From: a virus
IMG/VR virus record: IMGVR_UViG_3300028025_003046
Span: 1 to 39,811 of that record
Length of the DNA stretch: 39,811 nucleotides
Strand: one strand, 5' to 3'
Positions 14,274 through 22,400 of this stretch are shown piece after piece. The translations under genes and the position numbers were made by a program. Every line of letters starts with the position of its first letter. Position 1 is the first letter of the stretch. Below the pieces are notes generated by a model. It was not told the origin of the DNA. It worked only from the letters and a program-made list of their open reading frames with translations, and ran no database searches.

Positions 14274-16442
14274 TTAACAAAAAGCATAATCTGAGTACAT
14301 AATCTGTTTTACATCAAGATTACCCCTTTCAGGAATAAGGTCTTCGCATTGAAGCTCAGACAATAATTTCTCTAAAGGTTTAGCTTTGTAAAACTCTACA
14401 AACTGCTCTCTTACTCTATAAAACAAATCATCCATACGTCCCGGTAAAGTACCGAAAGAATCATGGACAACAGTCATTTCATATGGGGCAGATACTACAG
14501 TCATTGTCAGATGAGCAGCATCGAAACTATGAACGATATTTGGTGCAGCACCTGTCTTTTGGGAATCTTTGTTAATAGTTGCTTCTTCCCAAGTCTGAAG
14601 TTGAATTTTTAATTCTTCTTCTCCGTACTTCAACTTAGTACGTACAATAGATGGCTTACGATATGCCTGAACTACTGGAAAGTTAGTTACAGGTGTAGTC
14701 CATTTTAAGAACACTTCTTTTTCATTAGATCTTTCTGCAAGATTCTGAAACATACGAAGCATTGTAGCTGGTCCTTTAAGTTTCTCATAACAAGTCTCAA
14801 AGACTAAGTCACCTAGCAAAGCACCCCAGAGGTGTTCCTTGTCACGGAGATACTCAGACATATCACGGGTATCATCAATAATTTGTTGACCCATGCCGTA
14901 TGCAGTACCACCGTAACCGAGAGTCATTACATTTCTTTTTACTACTTTACGCTGATCTTTTGGATTATCAATGTTAAGCCAGTAAATAGGAAATAACTTT
15001 TCTCGTATAGCTCGATTTTGATTACGCCATTCTTGAGCAGCAGCATAGGCTAAGGCTTTCTGCTCTGTCTTGTCTGGTGCATCAAAGTAAGCCTTTTGGA
15101 GTTCCTTAGCTTTACTGTAAACTGAATCAAATTGATTACGTTCTTCATCAGTAAGCTTATCTGCCATTTCCTGTAAATGTTGCCATACATATTTTGCAAT
15201 ATACATGTACACATCACCAGGAAGATCTTGAGGAACTAAATTAACTAATGGTGCAATGTCTTCATCTTGAGACATAGCTACTAGGTGCTGAACACCGTTA
15301 TTAGAACCATCGATATACACTGGAAGTGCACACTGATAGTCTTCTAACTTGTTACCTAGCATTAGCCATTCTTTGATTTTTCTTAGTTCATTACAAGCAG
15401 CTAAGAAAGAGAATGGAGCATCAGTATCAATCCAACCTTGATTAATAGTTGGTTTTTCTGCATAAGATAAGAATAAATTAATGTTCTCATCTACGAACTC
15501 AGCCCTCTGCTTTAGCGTCACCTTGTCGTTACCAAAGGAATTGGCAGTATGTACTTTTAGCCAGAACAAGCCATTTTCACCAAGAGGTGTAGCTTGATCT
15601 AGTAATAGTAGACCCTTTGCGTTATCACTAGACTGCTCGTGTAAGAATGCAGTGTTGACATACACTCGACCACGAAAGTCAAAGTTATACACATGGTAGA
15701 AGGCATTATCTAAGTGAGTTAAGGCTAATTGTTCAATAGCCTCCGCCTCAATTAACAATGACTTTCTTTTCTCTTCATCAATCTCAGAGTGTAGTTTAAA
15801 AGGACTAGTCGGATTCTCTTTATGGAGGAAATGCTGATATACTTTGAATACATCTTTATTAATCCGCCATCCAGTAGCCTGTAGCTTATTCAGAATATCA
15901 TACAAGGTCTGCTTGTCATTATTCTTAAATTGAGCTAATGCTGTAGAATGACCTTTCTTAATAATTGGTACACCTAAGTTATTGTAAGCAGAGTCCCAGG
16001 GTGTTGCTTTTTCTCTAAGAGGAAATATATCAACTTTAGTTTGATCTATTAAACTCCAGAGATCTTTAATTGCTTTCCAATCTTTTACTTGAAAGAAATA
16101 AGCTTGATATTTACTTTTCTTGCCATTCTTGTATGTGTATTTCAATCTAAAAGAAAGAACTCCACATTCAATATAAGCAATACAAATAAACCAGCCAACC
16201 TGTGCATCAGAGATAGTATCGTTAGGTAGGTCAAGTGTTTGTCTAACCCTTCTACCAATGGTAGCGATAATGTCTACTAATGTACCTTGTCTCTCAAGTC
16301 CACGTAGTATATGAGGATATGAGATGTCTATTAGTGTCTTTGGATCTACGTCCTTCAAGTAATGTGTGTAAATATTTCTATCTGCACGCAAGGATACTTG
16401 ACGTAGTGTTATATCATTAACTAATTTATCTAGAACAGTCAT
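14274..16442 (-). CDS. Single-subunit DNA-directed RNA polymerase, T7-type, 722 aa
   Basis: The polymerase palm and fingers are clear. DGSNNGVQHLVAM (Asp378) aligns with T7 Asp537, VKRNVMTLGYGGTAYG (Lys502, Tyr510) with Lys631 and Tyr639, APNIVHSFDAAH is conserved, and VVHDSFGTLPGR (Asp661) with Asp812. The region before the conserved IVHS motif holds the specificity-loop equivalent (KPSIVRTKLKY, Arg601 and Lys603). At 722 aa it lacks about 160 residues relative to T7 (883), mostly in the N-terminal promoter/RNA-binding domain. It ends SDYAFC where T7 ends DFAFA. No Shine-Dalgarno is visible; the start is coupled to the upstream 42-aa gene. Confidence 0.97.
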   Translation of the reverse strand: MTVLDKLVNDITLRQVSLRADRNIYTHYLKDVDPKTLIDISYPHILRGLERQGTLVDIIATIGRRVRQTLDLPNDTISDAQVGWFICIAYIECGVLSFRLKYTYKNGKKSKYQAYFFQVKDWKAIKDLWSLIDQTKVDIFPLREKATPWDSAYNNLGVPIIKKGHSTALAQFKNNDKQTLYDILNKLQATGWRINKDVFKVYQHFLHKENPTSPFKLHSEIDEEKRKSLLIEAEAIEQLALTHLDNAFYHVYNFDFRGRVYVNTAFLHEQSSDNAKGLLLLDQATPLGENGLFWLKVHTANSFGNDKVTLKQRAEFVDENINLFLSYAEKPTINQGWIDTDAPFSFLAACNELRKIKEWLMLGNKLEDYQCALPVYIDGSNNGVQHLVAMSQDEDIAPLVNLVPQDLPGDVYMYIAKYVWQHLQEMADKLTDEERNQFDSVYSKAKELQKAYFDAPDKTEQKALAYAAAQEWRNQNRAIREKLFPIYWLNIDNPKDQRKVVKRNVMTLGYGGTAYGMGQQIIDDTRDMSEYLRDKEHLWGALLGDLVFETCYEKLKGPATMLRMFQNLAERSNEKEVFLKWTTPVTNFPVVQAYRKPSIVRTKLKYGEEELKIQLQTWEEATINKDSQKTGAAPNIVHSFDAAHLTMTVVSAPYEMTVVHDSFGTLPGRMDDLFYRVREQFVEFYKAKPLEKLLSELQCEDLIPERGNLDVKQIMYSDYAFC
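15510..15527 (-). promoter_or_regulatory. Possible weaker phage promoter inside the RNA polymerase gene
   Basis: Minus-strand GACAAGGTGACGCTAAAG matches 15 of 18 positions of the two intergenic promoters, including the whole GACGCTAAAG core. It also looks like SP6 (AGGTGAC-CTA-AG). It lies in codons for DKVTLKQR of the polymerase, so the likeness could be chance. If active it would produce an internal message from the 3' half of the gene into SSB. Confidence 0.35.
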
Positions 16443-16571
16443 TTAGGAAAAATTTAAAGATGTTTGATAGTTTTCTTGGTTGTCCTTAGTATTCATAATC
16501 TTTTTATAGAGCCACACAATAAATGTTTCTAGTAAAAGAATTAAAACTTCAAATAGGATTGCTTTTGTCAT
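16443..16571 (-). CDS. Small membrane protein upstream of RNA polymerase, 42 aa
   Basis: ATG 16571 to TAA 16443, ending directly before the polymerase ATG (TAAATG). The product MTKAILFEVLILLLETFIVW continues with a basic LYKKIMNTKD and a polar tail, so it is one transmembrane segment with a cytoplasmic C-terminus. It is too short for routine gene callers. It may serve chiefly to couple translation of the polymerase, which has no ribosome site of its own. Confidence 0.6.
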   Translation of the reverse strand: MTKAILFEVLILLLETFIVWLYKKIMNTKDNQENYQTSLNFS

Positions 16572-16578
16572 TATTATT

Positions 16579-16584
16579 ATTATA
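16579..16584 (-). promoter_or_regulatory. Possible host-type -10 box (TATAAT) before the polymerase unit
   Basis: A perfect TATAAT lies between the terminator at 16605-16636 and the 42-aa gene. No convincing -35 hexamer is visible. A start about seven bases downstream would fall at the ATG of that gene, giving an almost leaderless message. The AT-rich setting means chance occurrence is plausible. Confidence 0.3.
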
Positions 16585-16598
16585 TCCCGTTTTTGATT

Positions 16599-16636
16599 AA
16601 AAAATTCGAAAGAACCCCAAGGCGTTAGCCTCGGGG
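16599..16636 (-). terminator. Intrinsic terminator between early genes and RNA polymerase unit
   Basis: On the minus strand CCCCGAGGC and GCCTTGGGG form a 9-bp stem (one G-T pair) around a TAAC loop, followed by TTCTTTCGAATTTTTT. It begins 11 bases after the stop of the 69-aa membrane gene. The GC-rich arms in AT-rich surroundings make it stand out. The wobble pair fits only minus-strand function. Confidence 0.7.
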
Positions 16637-16646
16637 AACTTTTTAA

Positions 16647-16856
16647 TTAAGATGCGAATTTTGCATCCATTGGTATTTCAGTAGCATCTACTTCGACAAT
16701 ACCATCTTTTCTATCTTGATACCACGTAACAATTTTATTTGCTACAAAGAAAGAAAGACCAACAACCAGAACTTCTTTGGCAACACTCAAGGTAACGATT
16801 GCAGCCAAGAAGCCAAGTAACCAACCAAGAAAATAACCAAGTGATGTTATAGCCAT
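16647..16856 (-). CDS. Small membrane protein, 69 aa
   Basis: ATG 16856 has GGAG nine bases upstream. The first 45 residues (MAITSLGYFLGWLLGFLAAI...) are hydrophobic, probably two helices with a KE at the turn. A polar tail follows (WYQDRKDGIVEVDATEIPM). It is the last gene before the terminator. No family is recognised; roles in superinfection exclusion or host membrane alteration are possible for such early proteins. Confidence 0.7.
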   Translation of the reverse strand: MAITSLGYFLGWLLGFLAAIVTLSVAKEVLVVGLSFFVANKIVTWYQDRKDGIVEVDATEIPMDAKFAS

Positions 16857-16868
16857 TTTAATACTCCA

Positions 16869-17003
16869 TTAGATGAAAGGTTTTGGAAAAGGTCCACTGG
16901 TAAAAACTAACAGTAGATAGAGAATGAGTAGAACAAAGAAGAGTCGACGTGACATCAAAAATGTTATAAACATTATTAATAGGAAAATTGTAAATAAGCT
17001 CAT
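16869..17003 (-). CDS. Small membrane protein, 44 aa
   Basis: ATG 17003 shares its first base with the stop of the 77-aa gene (TAATG) and ends at TAA 16869. The product MSLFTIFLLIMFITFLMSRR is followed by a second hydrophobic run (LFFVLLILYLLLVF) and the tail TSGPFPKPFI. This is a two-helix hairpin with a basic turn. Short membrane proteins with a proline-rich tail are common in phages, but the function is unknown. Confidence 0.62.
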   Translation of the reverse strand: MSLFTIFLLIMFITFLMSRRLFFVLLILYLLLVFTSGPFPKPFI

Positions 17004-17236
17004 TATTTTCTAATGGTATTTACATGACCTACTCGTTTGAATCTTTGATTTACATGTGCCAACGGATTAGCTTTCCAATGATCAAGTTCCTCACCGATTT
17101 TATTAAAGAATTCTAAGCTATGCGGTTCATGACGAACTTTAGCATAGTTAAAAATCTCTTTACTGACTTGGTAGACATAACCTTCCTCATCAGCAATTTT
17201 TACATCAGAATACACAGGTGGACATTTAGTACACAT
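17003..17236 (-). CDS. Small early hypothetical protein, 77 aa
   Basis: ATG 17236 has GGAG seven to eight bases upstream. The product opens MCTKCPPVYSD, with a single CxxC pair that could bind metal with other ligands (two His in the C-terminal half), then an acidic middle and a basic tail (VNQRFKRVGHVNTIRK). It belongs to the cluster of tiny genes downstream of the tail-unit terminator, where host-takeover proteins are usually found. Confidence 0.65.
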   Translation of the reverse strand: MCTKCPPVYSDVKIADEEGYVYQVSKEIFNYAKVRHEPHSLEFFNKIGEELDHWKANPLAHVNQRFKRVGHVNTIRK

Positions 17237-17238
17237 TT

Positions 17239-17493
17239 TTAAACTCCGAGTTTTTTATCTACAAAGACTAAGTCTTCAACCGCTTTGAAAATCCTACGAA
17301 AGTCTTCAGCAGACTCTGTAAGGACAGAAGCTACAGTTTCTCCGGTCATGTATGCTGAGTTAACATCATACAATTTAGGAGACACTACAGCCTGCAAGAA
17401 GTCGTCATATACAGTTACTTCAACAGAGTCGAAGGCATTGTACTGAACAGCTTCTATAGTATAATCACCAGCTTTTAAAGTTAGTCTAGGCAT
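17239..17493 (-). CDS. Small early hypothetical protein, 84 aa
   Basis: It is separated by two bases from each neighbour. The product (MPRLTLKAGDYTIEAVQYNAF...) starts as a beta-rich domain and ends in a helix (ESAEDFRRIFKAVEDLVFVDKK). It is acidic, and no motif is recognised. It is part of the early cluster. Confidence 0.65.
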   Translation of the reverse strand: MPRLTLKAGDYTIEAVQYNAFDSVEVTVYDDFLQAVVSPKLYDVNSAYMTGETVASVLTESAEDFRRIFKAVEDLVFVDKKLGV

Positions 17494-17495
17494 AA

Positions 17496-17789
17496 TTAAT
17501 TCTCAAATACTTGATCGTAAATTGTACTGAATTCAATAATAGAGCCATCAAGTTGAACTTCATTGCACATTCTCTCAATTAAGTCTTTAGAGTAACTTGT
17601 AGCATAAATTGCTGGTATACCCTTAGTGTCATTTGAGAAAATATAAGTGAGGCCAAACTCTTCTAATGATTCGATTACTTCTTGTGCTGTAACTCCAAAG
17701 TTATCCCCATACAGAGGATTCAACAGTAAGTACCTAGGCATAGACTTTCCTTTATCAAGTTCTTTGATTCGATTTGAGTTACTGTTCAT
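17496..17789 (-). CDS. Small early hypothetical protein, 97 aa
   Basis: ATG 17789 overlaps the stop of the 39-aa gene (ATGA). A second in-frame ATG 16 codons later (MPRYLLLNPLYGD) follows GGAAAGTCT and may be the true start, giving 81 aa. The protein looks alpha/beta (QEVIESLEEFGLTYIFSND, YSKDLIERMCNEV). It resembles small inhibitors in size, but no family is recognised. Confidence 0.65.
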   Translation of the reverse strand: MNSNSNRIKELDKGKSMPRYLLLNPLYGDNFGVTAQEVIESLEEFGLTYIFSNDTKGIPAIYATSYSKDLIERMCNEVQLDGSIIEFSTIYDQVFEN

Positions 17790-17905
17790 GCTATTACAAC
17801 CTCTACTAGTTCTGGAAGATATGCTTCAAGATCTTTTAGATTAGTTGTTTTAGTAATCAAGTAACCACTTTTCTTAGAATACACGTAGTACATTACTTCA
17901 GTCAT
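17786..17905 (-). CDS. Tiny early protein, 39 aa
   Basis: ATG 17905 is chosen because GAAGGA lies six to seven bases upstream; ATG 17911 is too close to that site. The product MTEVMYYVYSKKSGYLITKT continues to PELVEVVIA. Ribosome site, ATGA junction with the next gene and a sensible residue mix support it, though at this size the call is tentative. Confidence 0.5.
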   Translation of the reverse strand: MTEVMYYVYSKKSGYLITKTTNLKDLEAYLPELVEVVIA

Positions 17906-17922
17906 TTTCATTCCTTCGTTGA

Positions 17923-18021
17923 TTAGAACAGAGCGTCAAGACCGTGCAGTACCAAAGCTAACAAACCCATTGAGACTGCAACTACTGTAACAGCATCCAT
18001 AAGCTTTTCATTTACTTTCAT
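17923..18021 (-). CDS. Tiny membrane peptide, 32 aa, first gene of the early cluster
   Basis: ATG 18021 has AAGGA eight bases upstream. The product MKVNEKLMDAVTVVAVSMGL, then LALVLHGLDALF, has a short basic head and one hydrophobic helix. It is the first gene after the tail-unit terminator and the candidate -10 box. The good ribosome site is the main support. Confidence 0.5.
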   Translation of the reverse strand: MKVNEKLMDAVTVVAVSMGLLALVLHGLDALF

Positions 18022-18050
18022 GATTTTCCTTTTTGAGTTAATAAGATTAG

Positions 18051-18066
18051 AGTCCTATCTTTTAAG
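18051..18066. promoter_or_regulatory. Short inverted repeat near the early promoter
   Basis: TATCTT-TT-AAGATA is a near-palindrome with 6-bp arms, placed between the candidate -10 box and the first early gene. It could be an operator, but arms this short and AT-rich arise easily by chance. Confidence 0.25.
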
Positions 18067-18076
18067 ATATTCTTCT

Positions 18077-18082
18077 ATTATA
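18077..18082 (-). promoter_or_regulatory. Possible host-type -10 box (TATAAT) for the early cluster
   Basis: A perfect TATAAT lies 29 bases downstream of the tail-unit terminator and 56 bases upstream of the first early gene. A host promoter is expected here because early genes must be read before the phage polymerase exists. No clear -35 box is visible; the upstream stretch is A/T-rich. Confidence 0.4.
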
Positions 18083-18110
18083 GATACGTCATTTTTCTCA
18101 CTTTTTTGAT

Positions 18111-18140
18111 AAAAAAGGCCACCCTTTTTACGGGGTGACC
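18111..18140 (-). terminator. Intrinsic terminator ending the tail-fibre unit
   Basis: On the minus strand GGTCACCC and GGGTGGCC pair (8 bp, one T-G) around an A-rich loop and run directly into TTTTTT. It starts seven bases after the stop of the 77-aa gene. It is the strongest terminator in the window and marks the boundary between late fibre genes and early genes. Confidence 0.85.
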
Positions 18141-18147
18141 ATTAAGT

Positions 18148-18381
18148 TTAAGCAGGTACTGGTTGAGTCTCTGCTGGTTGCTCTTCTGACAAAGCTTTCT
18201 TAAGCATCTCAAAGAACGTGTTACGACCTACTTGGAGTTGATCCAAGTTAAATTTAGAGGAGTCGATTTTGCGATCTAAGTCTGCAACATGGTTTAACAA
18301 CATTTGCTGTTGCTGACTCATGTCCTCATACTTGTATTCTACGCCATCGATATTTACAGGGGTCTTTTCATTTTTTCCCAT
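18148..18381 (-). CDS. Small tail-region protein (DUF6447-like), 77 aa
   Basis: The sequence VNIDGVEYKYEDMSQQQQML, then LDRKIDSSKFNLDQLQVGR, is a short beta hairpin followed by two long helices likely to form a coiled coil, with an acidic/proline-rich tail. Small proteins of this layout (DUF6447 in name, from memory) occur beside fibre genes of aquatic phages. AAGGA precedes the ATG. It is the last gene before the terminator of the fibre unit. Confidence 0.68.
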   Translation of the reverse strand: MGKNEKTPVNIDGVEYKYEDMSQQQQMLLNHVADLDRKIDSSKFNLDQLQVGRNTFFEMLKKALSEEQPAETQPVPA

Positions 18382-18401
18382 TTTAATTTCCTTTTTAAAT
18401 T

Positions 18402-18424
18402 GTCACTAAATGTCAGGTAGTGAC
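18402..18424. other. Inverted repeat GTCACTA...TAGTGAC
   Basis: Perfect 7-bp arms separated by nine bases lie in the 74-nt gap before the 77-aa gene. No T-tract follows on the minus strand, so it is more likely an RNA-processing site or stability hairpin than a terminator. Confidence 0.45.
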
Positions 18425-18455
18425 TTCCTGTTATATTTGTTTGATTATCTTTTAG

Positions 18456-19076
18456 TTAGAGGTAACCGTTAGATAGTGCAATAGTGATACCAGTTCGTGT
18501 AGTTAATACAGGTGAGCCTGAAGAGCTTGAAGATATTTCTACAGTATATGTAGCACTAATTTGGGTAGCTGAGGCTTGGTAAATAGTGATTTCTCTACCT
18601 GGGGAATCTAATTGAACCCAACCAGTAGAAGCAGTAGAAGCAGCAGCTGCACCAAAACCGTCTGTTGCTGTTCGGGTAAACCGAATCCAGTAGTTTGAGC
18701 CTATCCCAGAAGTAGTTGGATTCCCCCAAGTTTCCCCAAGAGGTTGATATCCAAAATCATACCCGTATTGATCCATAGTTCCATTGGTATTCCACCGAAT
18801 ACCTGCGCCAGCTGGTTCTCCGAAGCCATAAAACACATCATCAATAAAGTAACCATTACCAAAGCCGCTTGAGTACGCTACTGTAAATGCAGGACTTGGT
18901 CCTTTACCATAAAAATCACTAAATGATATTACTCCAGAACTAAAAGTACCAGAGCTACCACCAGCTGTATACCAAGTGGTACCTCTATAAGCGCCTATAT
19001 TTTGACCCCGTCCATCAAAGACAGAGTTAATTTGAGACATGGATATTGATCCACTGCCTTGAAGGTATCCAGCCAT
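18456..19076 (-). CDS. Putative minor tail/virion protein, 206 aa
   Basis: The N-terminus (SISMSQINSVFDGRGQNIGAYRG) and the nearby SGVISFSDFYGK form a pattern seen at the start of many phage tail-associated proteins. The rest is Gly/Ser/Tyr/Trp-rich and beta-like (GFGNGYFIDDVFYGFGEP...), lacking charged helices. A decoration or receptor-contact role fits its site behind two fibre genes. No catalytic motif is visible. Confidence 0.65.
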   Translation of the reverse strand: MAGYLQGSGSISMSQINSVFDGRGQNIGAYRGTTWYTAGGSSGTFSSGVISFSDFYGKGPSPAFTVAYSSGFGNGYFIDDVFYGFGEPAGAGIRWNTNGTMDQYGYDFGYQPLGETWGNPTTSGIGSNYWIRFTRTATDGFGAAAASTASTGWVQLDSPGREITIYQASATQISATYTVEISSSSSGSPVLTTRTGITIALSNGYL

Positions 19077-19084
19077 GATTAAGC

Positions 19085-19444
19085 TTATGCCTCAGTCGGT
19101 GTTGGCTCAGGAGTCTCAACCACAGGTGCCCAAGGCATTGGGGTAGATACTAAAGATGCCCTAGCAATTTCCTTTTCTAACACATATTGAATATGTGCTT
19201 TGATATTGGGAATGCGTTCATCTGTAGCTTCAACCCAAGCCATAACAGCAGCTTCTGTCAGACTAGTCAATGGTACAAAGTTGGAAGAATCAGGATCACC
19301 AAGATTTGTTGTCTGTGGTAACTCAAACTTTTGACCAGCCTCTTCACCAGTTAAAGTCCATTCAACTTGTTTTACTGTGTTTTCTAATCCGTTTACTGTA
19401 GCAGTACGGATACCGTTAATTTTAATTGTAAATGTGGTTGCCAT
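19085..19444 (-). CDS. Fibre-associated accessory protein B, 119 aa (paralogue of 23970-24335)
   Basis: The protein shares its plan and its C-terminus with the 121-aa protein downstream of the giant fibre. Both have a VTSLKT/INGIRT-like start, a strand reading VEWTLTGEE or TYWTKTGVD, an FVPLTSLTEAAVMAWVEA / FIPFSELTEEIILNWIKA core and a tail MPWAPxVETPxxTP. This is a widespread phage family of unknown role near tail fibres (DUF7936-like, from memory). It starts two bases after the 1497-aa fibre stop. Confidence 0.75.
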   Translation of the reverse strand: MATTFTIKINGIRTATVNGLENTVKQVEWTLTGEEAGQKFELPQTTNLGDPDSSNFVPLTSLTEAAVMAWVEATDERIPNIKAHIQYVLEKEIARASLVSTPMPWAPVVETPEPTPTEA

Positions 19445-19445
19445 A

Positions 19446-22400
19446 TTATTCCTTAATTAATTTTTCAATGAGTGCTTCTAGTTGAGCTACTCTAGTTTTC
19501 AAATCTACGATTTCGTTATCTTGTTCTTTAATGGCCTCAACCAATAAAGGAGTTAAACGTTCATAGTCAATTGTTAGATAGTTACTATTAATTGGTGCAT
19601 CTGTAACAATTTCAGGTAAAACGGATTGCACAGCCTGAGCAGAAACCCCAACTTCTCTTTTAGGTTTATAGCCAAAACTTTGTGCTAACTCATTAGCTTC
19701 GTAATAAAAGCCTTCAAGCTGGCAAACTTTGTGTTTAGCATTCTCAATTTTACCTAAGTACTTTTTAAGACGCATGTCTGAGTAATATGCGGTAATATTT
19801 CCAGCAACCCTTAATGAAGTTCCTGTATCATTAGGCGCTAGATAATAGCCTGTATCAGTATTATGGTAGTATATTGGTGAGAAACTATTTGAAGAAGCCC
19901 TTATAGTAGATGCTCTACATTCAGCTACAGATACACCGCTACCAGTCGCAGAGGACCATACATCATTTAATATAGATGTCCTTGCATAATGCGAAGTACC
20001 ACCGTAGTCATAACCATTTGCATATAAACTAATACTAGTATCTAGGCCGCTAACCTGAACAAAATATCTTCCGCCACCTCGCAAATAAACAAATTCTAGA
20101 CTAGCTTGATTGTTTTGTGATATGCCTCCGCAAGGATTAACATTACTCCATCCGTAAGTAAATGCGTTAATCTGCCTTTGTTGAGTTGTTGTACCCCAAC
20201 CACCACCGTTATTTTCCCAGTCCATTACTAAAGTAAAACCAGCAGGATGCGTAGACCAAGACGGAGTGGAACTTGAGTTTAACCCAACATTAATTTTAAT
20301 ACGGGTTGTTTGGGAAGCGGACAGAGATATACCTACTGGGTAATAGGTATTTTGGTCATATCCTGTAAGATCAATAGTTGCTGAACAACCTATTGAATAA
20401 CCTGCAACATTTAATAGCTTTAAACTAGAAGTACTTGCTGGGTCAACATAGTAATTAGTATCATTACTATCATAAAAAAGAGGAGCTCGCATGGATGAGC
20501 CGTCAGCAAGTGTATAATCACCGCCTACAACACGTAATCTCCAGTTACCATTATTATTTAAAAATCCAATACTATTTCCAGTATCATAATAAACATAGCC
20601 TCTGACGGTTCCATTATGAGTATCCCTAAACCTAATACCTTGACCGCCATTATTTCCGCCCATGTTCCAATATGCACTATCATCAGAATACCAATGTTGA
20701 CCTGTAGCTTGGTTATACATTCCATTACCACTGCTATTACTACGGAACCAATTATTAGCATAGATGTTACCAAATGTCCAAGTAGACCCAGAGCCAGGCG
20801 AGTAATTTGTATAATTAGCTGCGTCTAGAACAATGGCATCTGTACCTCCACCGTATGAATTCTTATATACATGTAATTCCCCGCTTGCCCAACGAAACTG
20901 CCAGCCAGAATTGTTATTGTGGAAACCGCTAGTATTACCATCACTACCTATCATCAATACGGTATTACCGTTACTTGAATCAAACTCAATACCATGCCAA
21001 CCGTTTCTTGACCCCGCTGAACGCCAACCACCGTACGTTCCATTATTTGGGTAAAAGTGAGCTCCGTTCTGCGGGCTGTATAGGCCAGAATAACCACCAA
21101 ACTCAATCCATTCATTTGAGTAGTTGCGACCCGAAGTAGTCCAGCCAGGAGAAATCGTCAAGCGGCCAGACATGGTTCCACCGCTCAAAGGTACAGCGTA
21201 GGAGCTGTAGTTACTACTATGTAACACCTCTCTCCACGCACTCCAATCTGAGCCGGTTTGACGACGGAACCACATACCATCCTGATCCCACGGAAGTGCG
21301 ATTTGTGAGTATCTTCCACTCGAACCAATTTCGATTGATCGATAATTAGCACGACCATTTGGCGTACTGGTCATTGACCCGTCATACTGATAAAGTCCGG
21401 GGGCTTTAATAGCATCAAAATTACTAACGCTGTAACCAGCAGTTAATTGGCTTATATTAGGCGCATAGCTTGTGTAGTTACTAGTTGTTAAACCATTGGT
21501 CACTGAACCAGCATTACCCGTAATATTAATACCCCATGTACCACTAGCATTGCCGCCTGTTAATGTTGGGCTGTAGCTGTTGTAGTTTTGATTTGTTAAA
21601 ACCTTGTTCCATGTCTGCCAGGCATTTCCATTCCACCCGCCACGGAAAATTAAATCATTACCTGCGTGACTAATAAAAATCTGCGCCTGTGACGAACTCA
21701 TTGCCGCAAAATTTAGCAATGTACCATAGGTATACGAGGCAGCAGTAGGGCCATTAGTCGTACTAGAGAAATTTGATGGATCAACCTGAATAATACTATT
21801 CTGATATCCATTGCCAAGACTGTTCCAGTCATTGCTGCTTGACGGATAACCCAAGGCTCGAATAATACTATTAAAGCCAGTGTAATTACCTGCATGAAGA
21901 ACCTGATTTCCACCTTGGGTCAATGAACCATTAAAGACATCTAGACTAGTACCTGGACCATCACGACCTATGTATACAGTACTTGCAACGCTTGAATAAA
22001 TATTTAATCCACCGCTCCACCCATGAAATGTCCAGTTAGGTGTAGTGCCATCAGCCCGAACAAAGCTAAGTTGGTTTCCATTAGCAGACAAGGTTACCTG
22101 TCCAGTGACTGTACCTCCGCTTAATGGCAGGGCGTAGGAACTGTAGTTACCTGCATGTAATAATTGATTACCAGTAATTTGAACATTAGAGGTAGAAGCA
22201 AAATTAACTGTGCTATCTGAACTAAAATCAGAAATATTGGTTGGAGTTGGAGCAGAGTTAATGAAAGTAGTGCCAGCGCTTGGTGGGTTTGATGTAGTAG
22301 TTGTGCGATTTGTCGTAACACGAACATCAACACCAGCATAGTGACGAACATCAACAAAAACAGAAATGTAATAATTATCGCCACTGACTTGAACAGGTGA

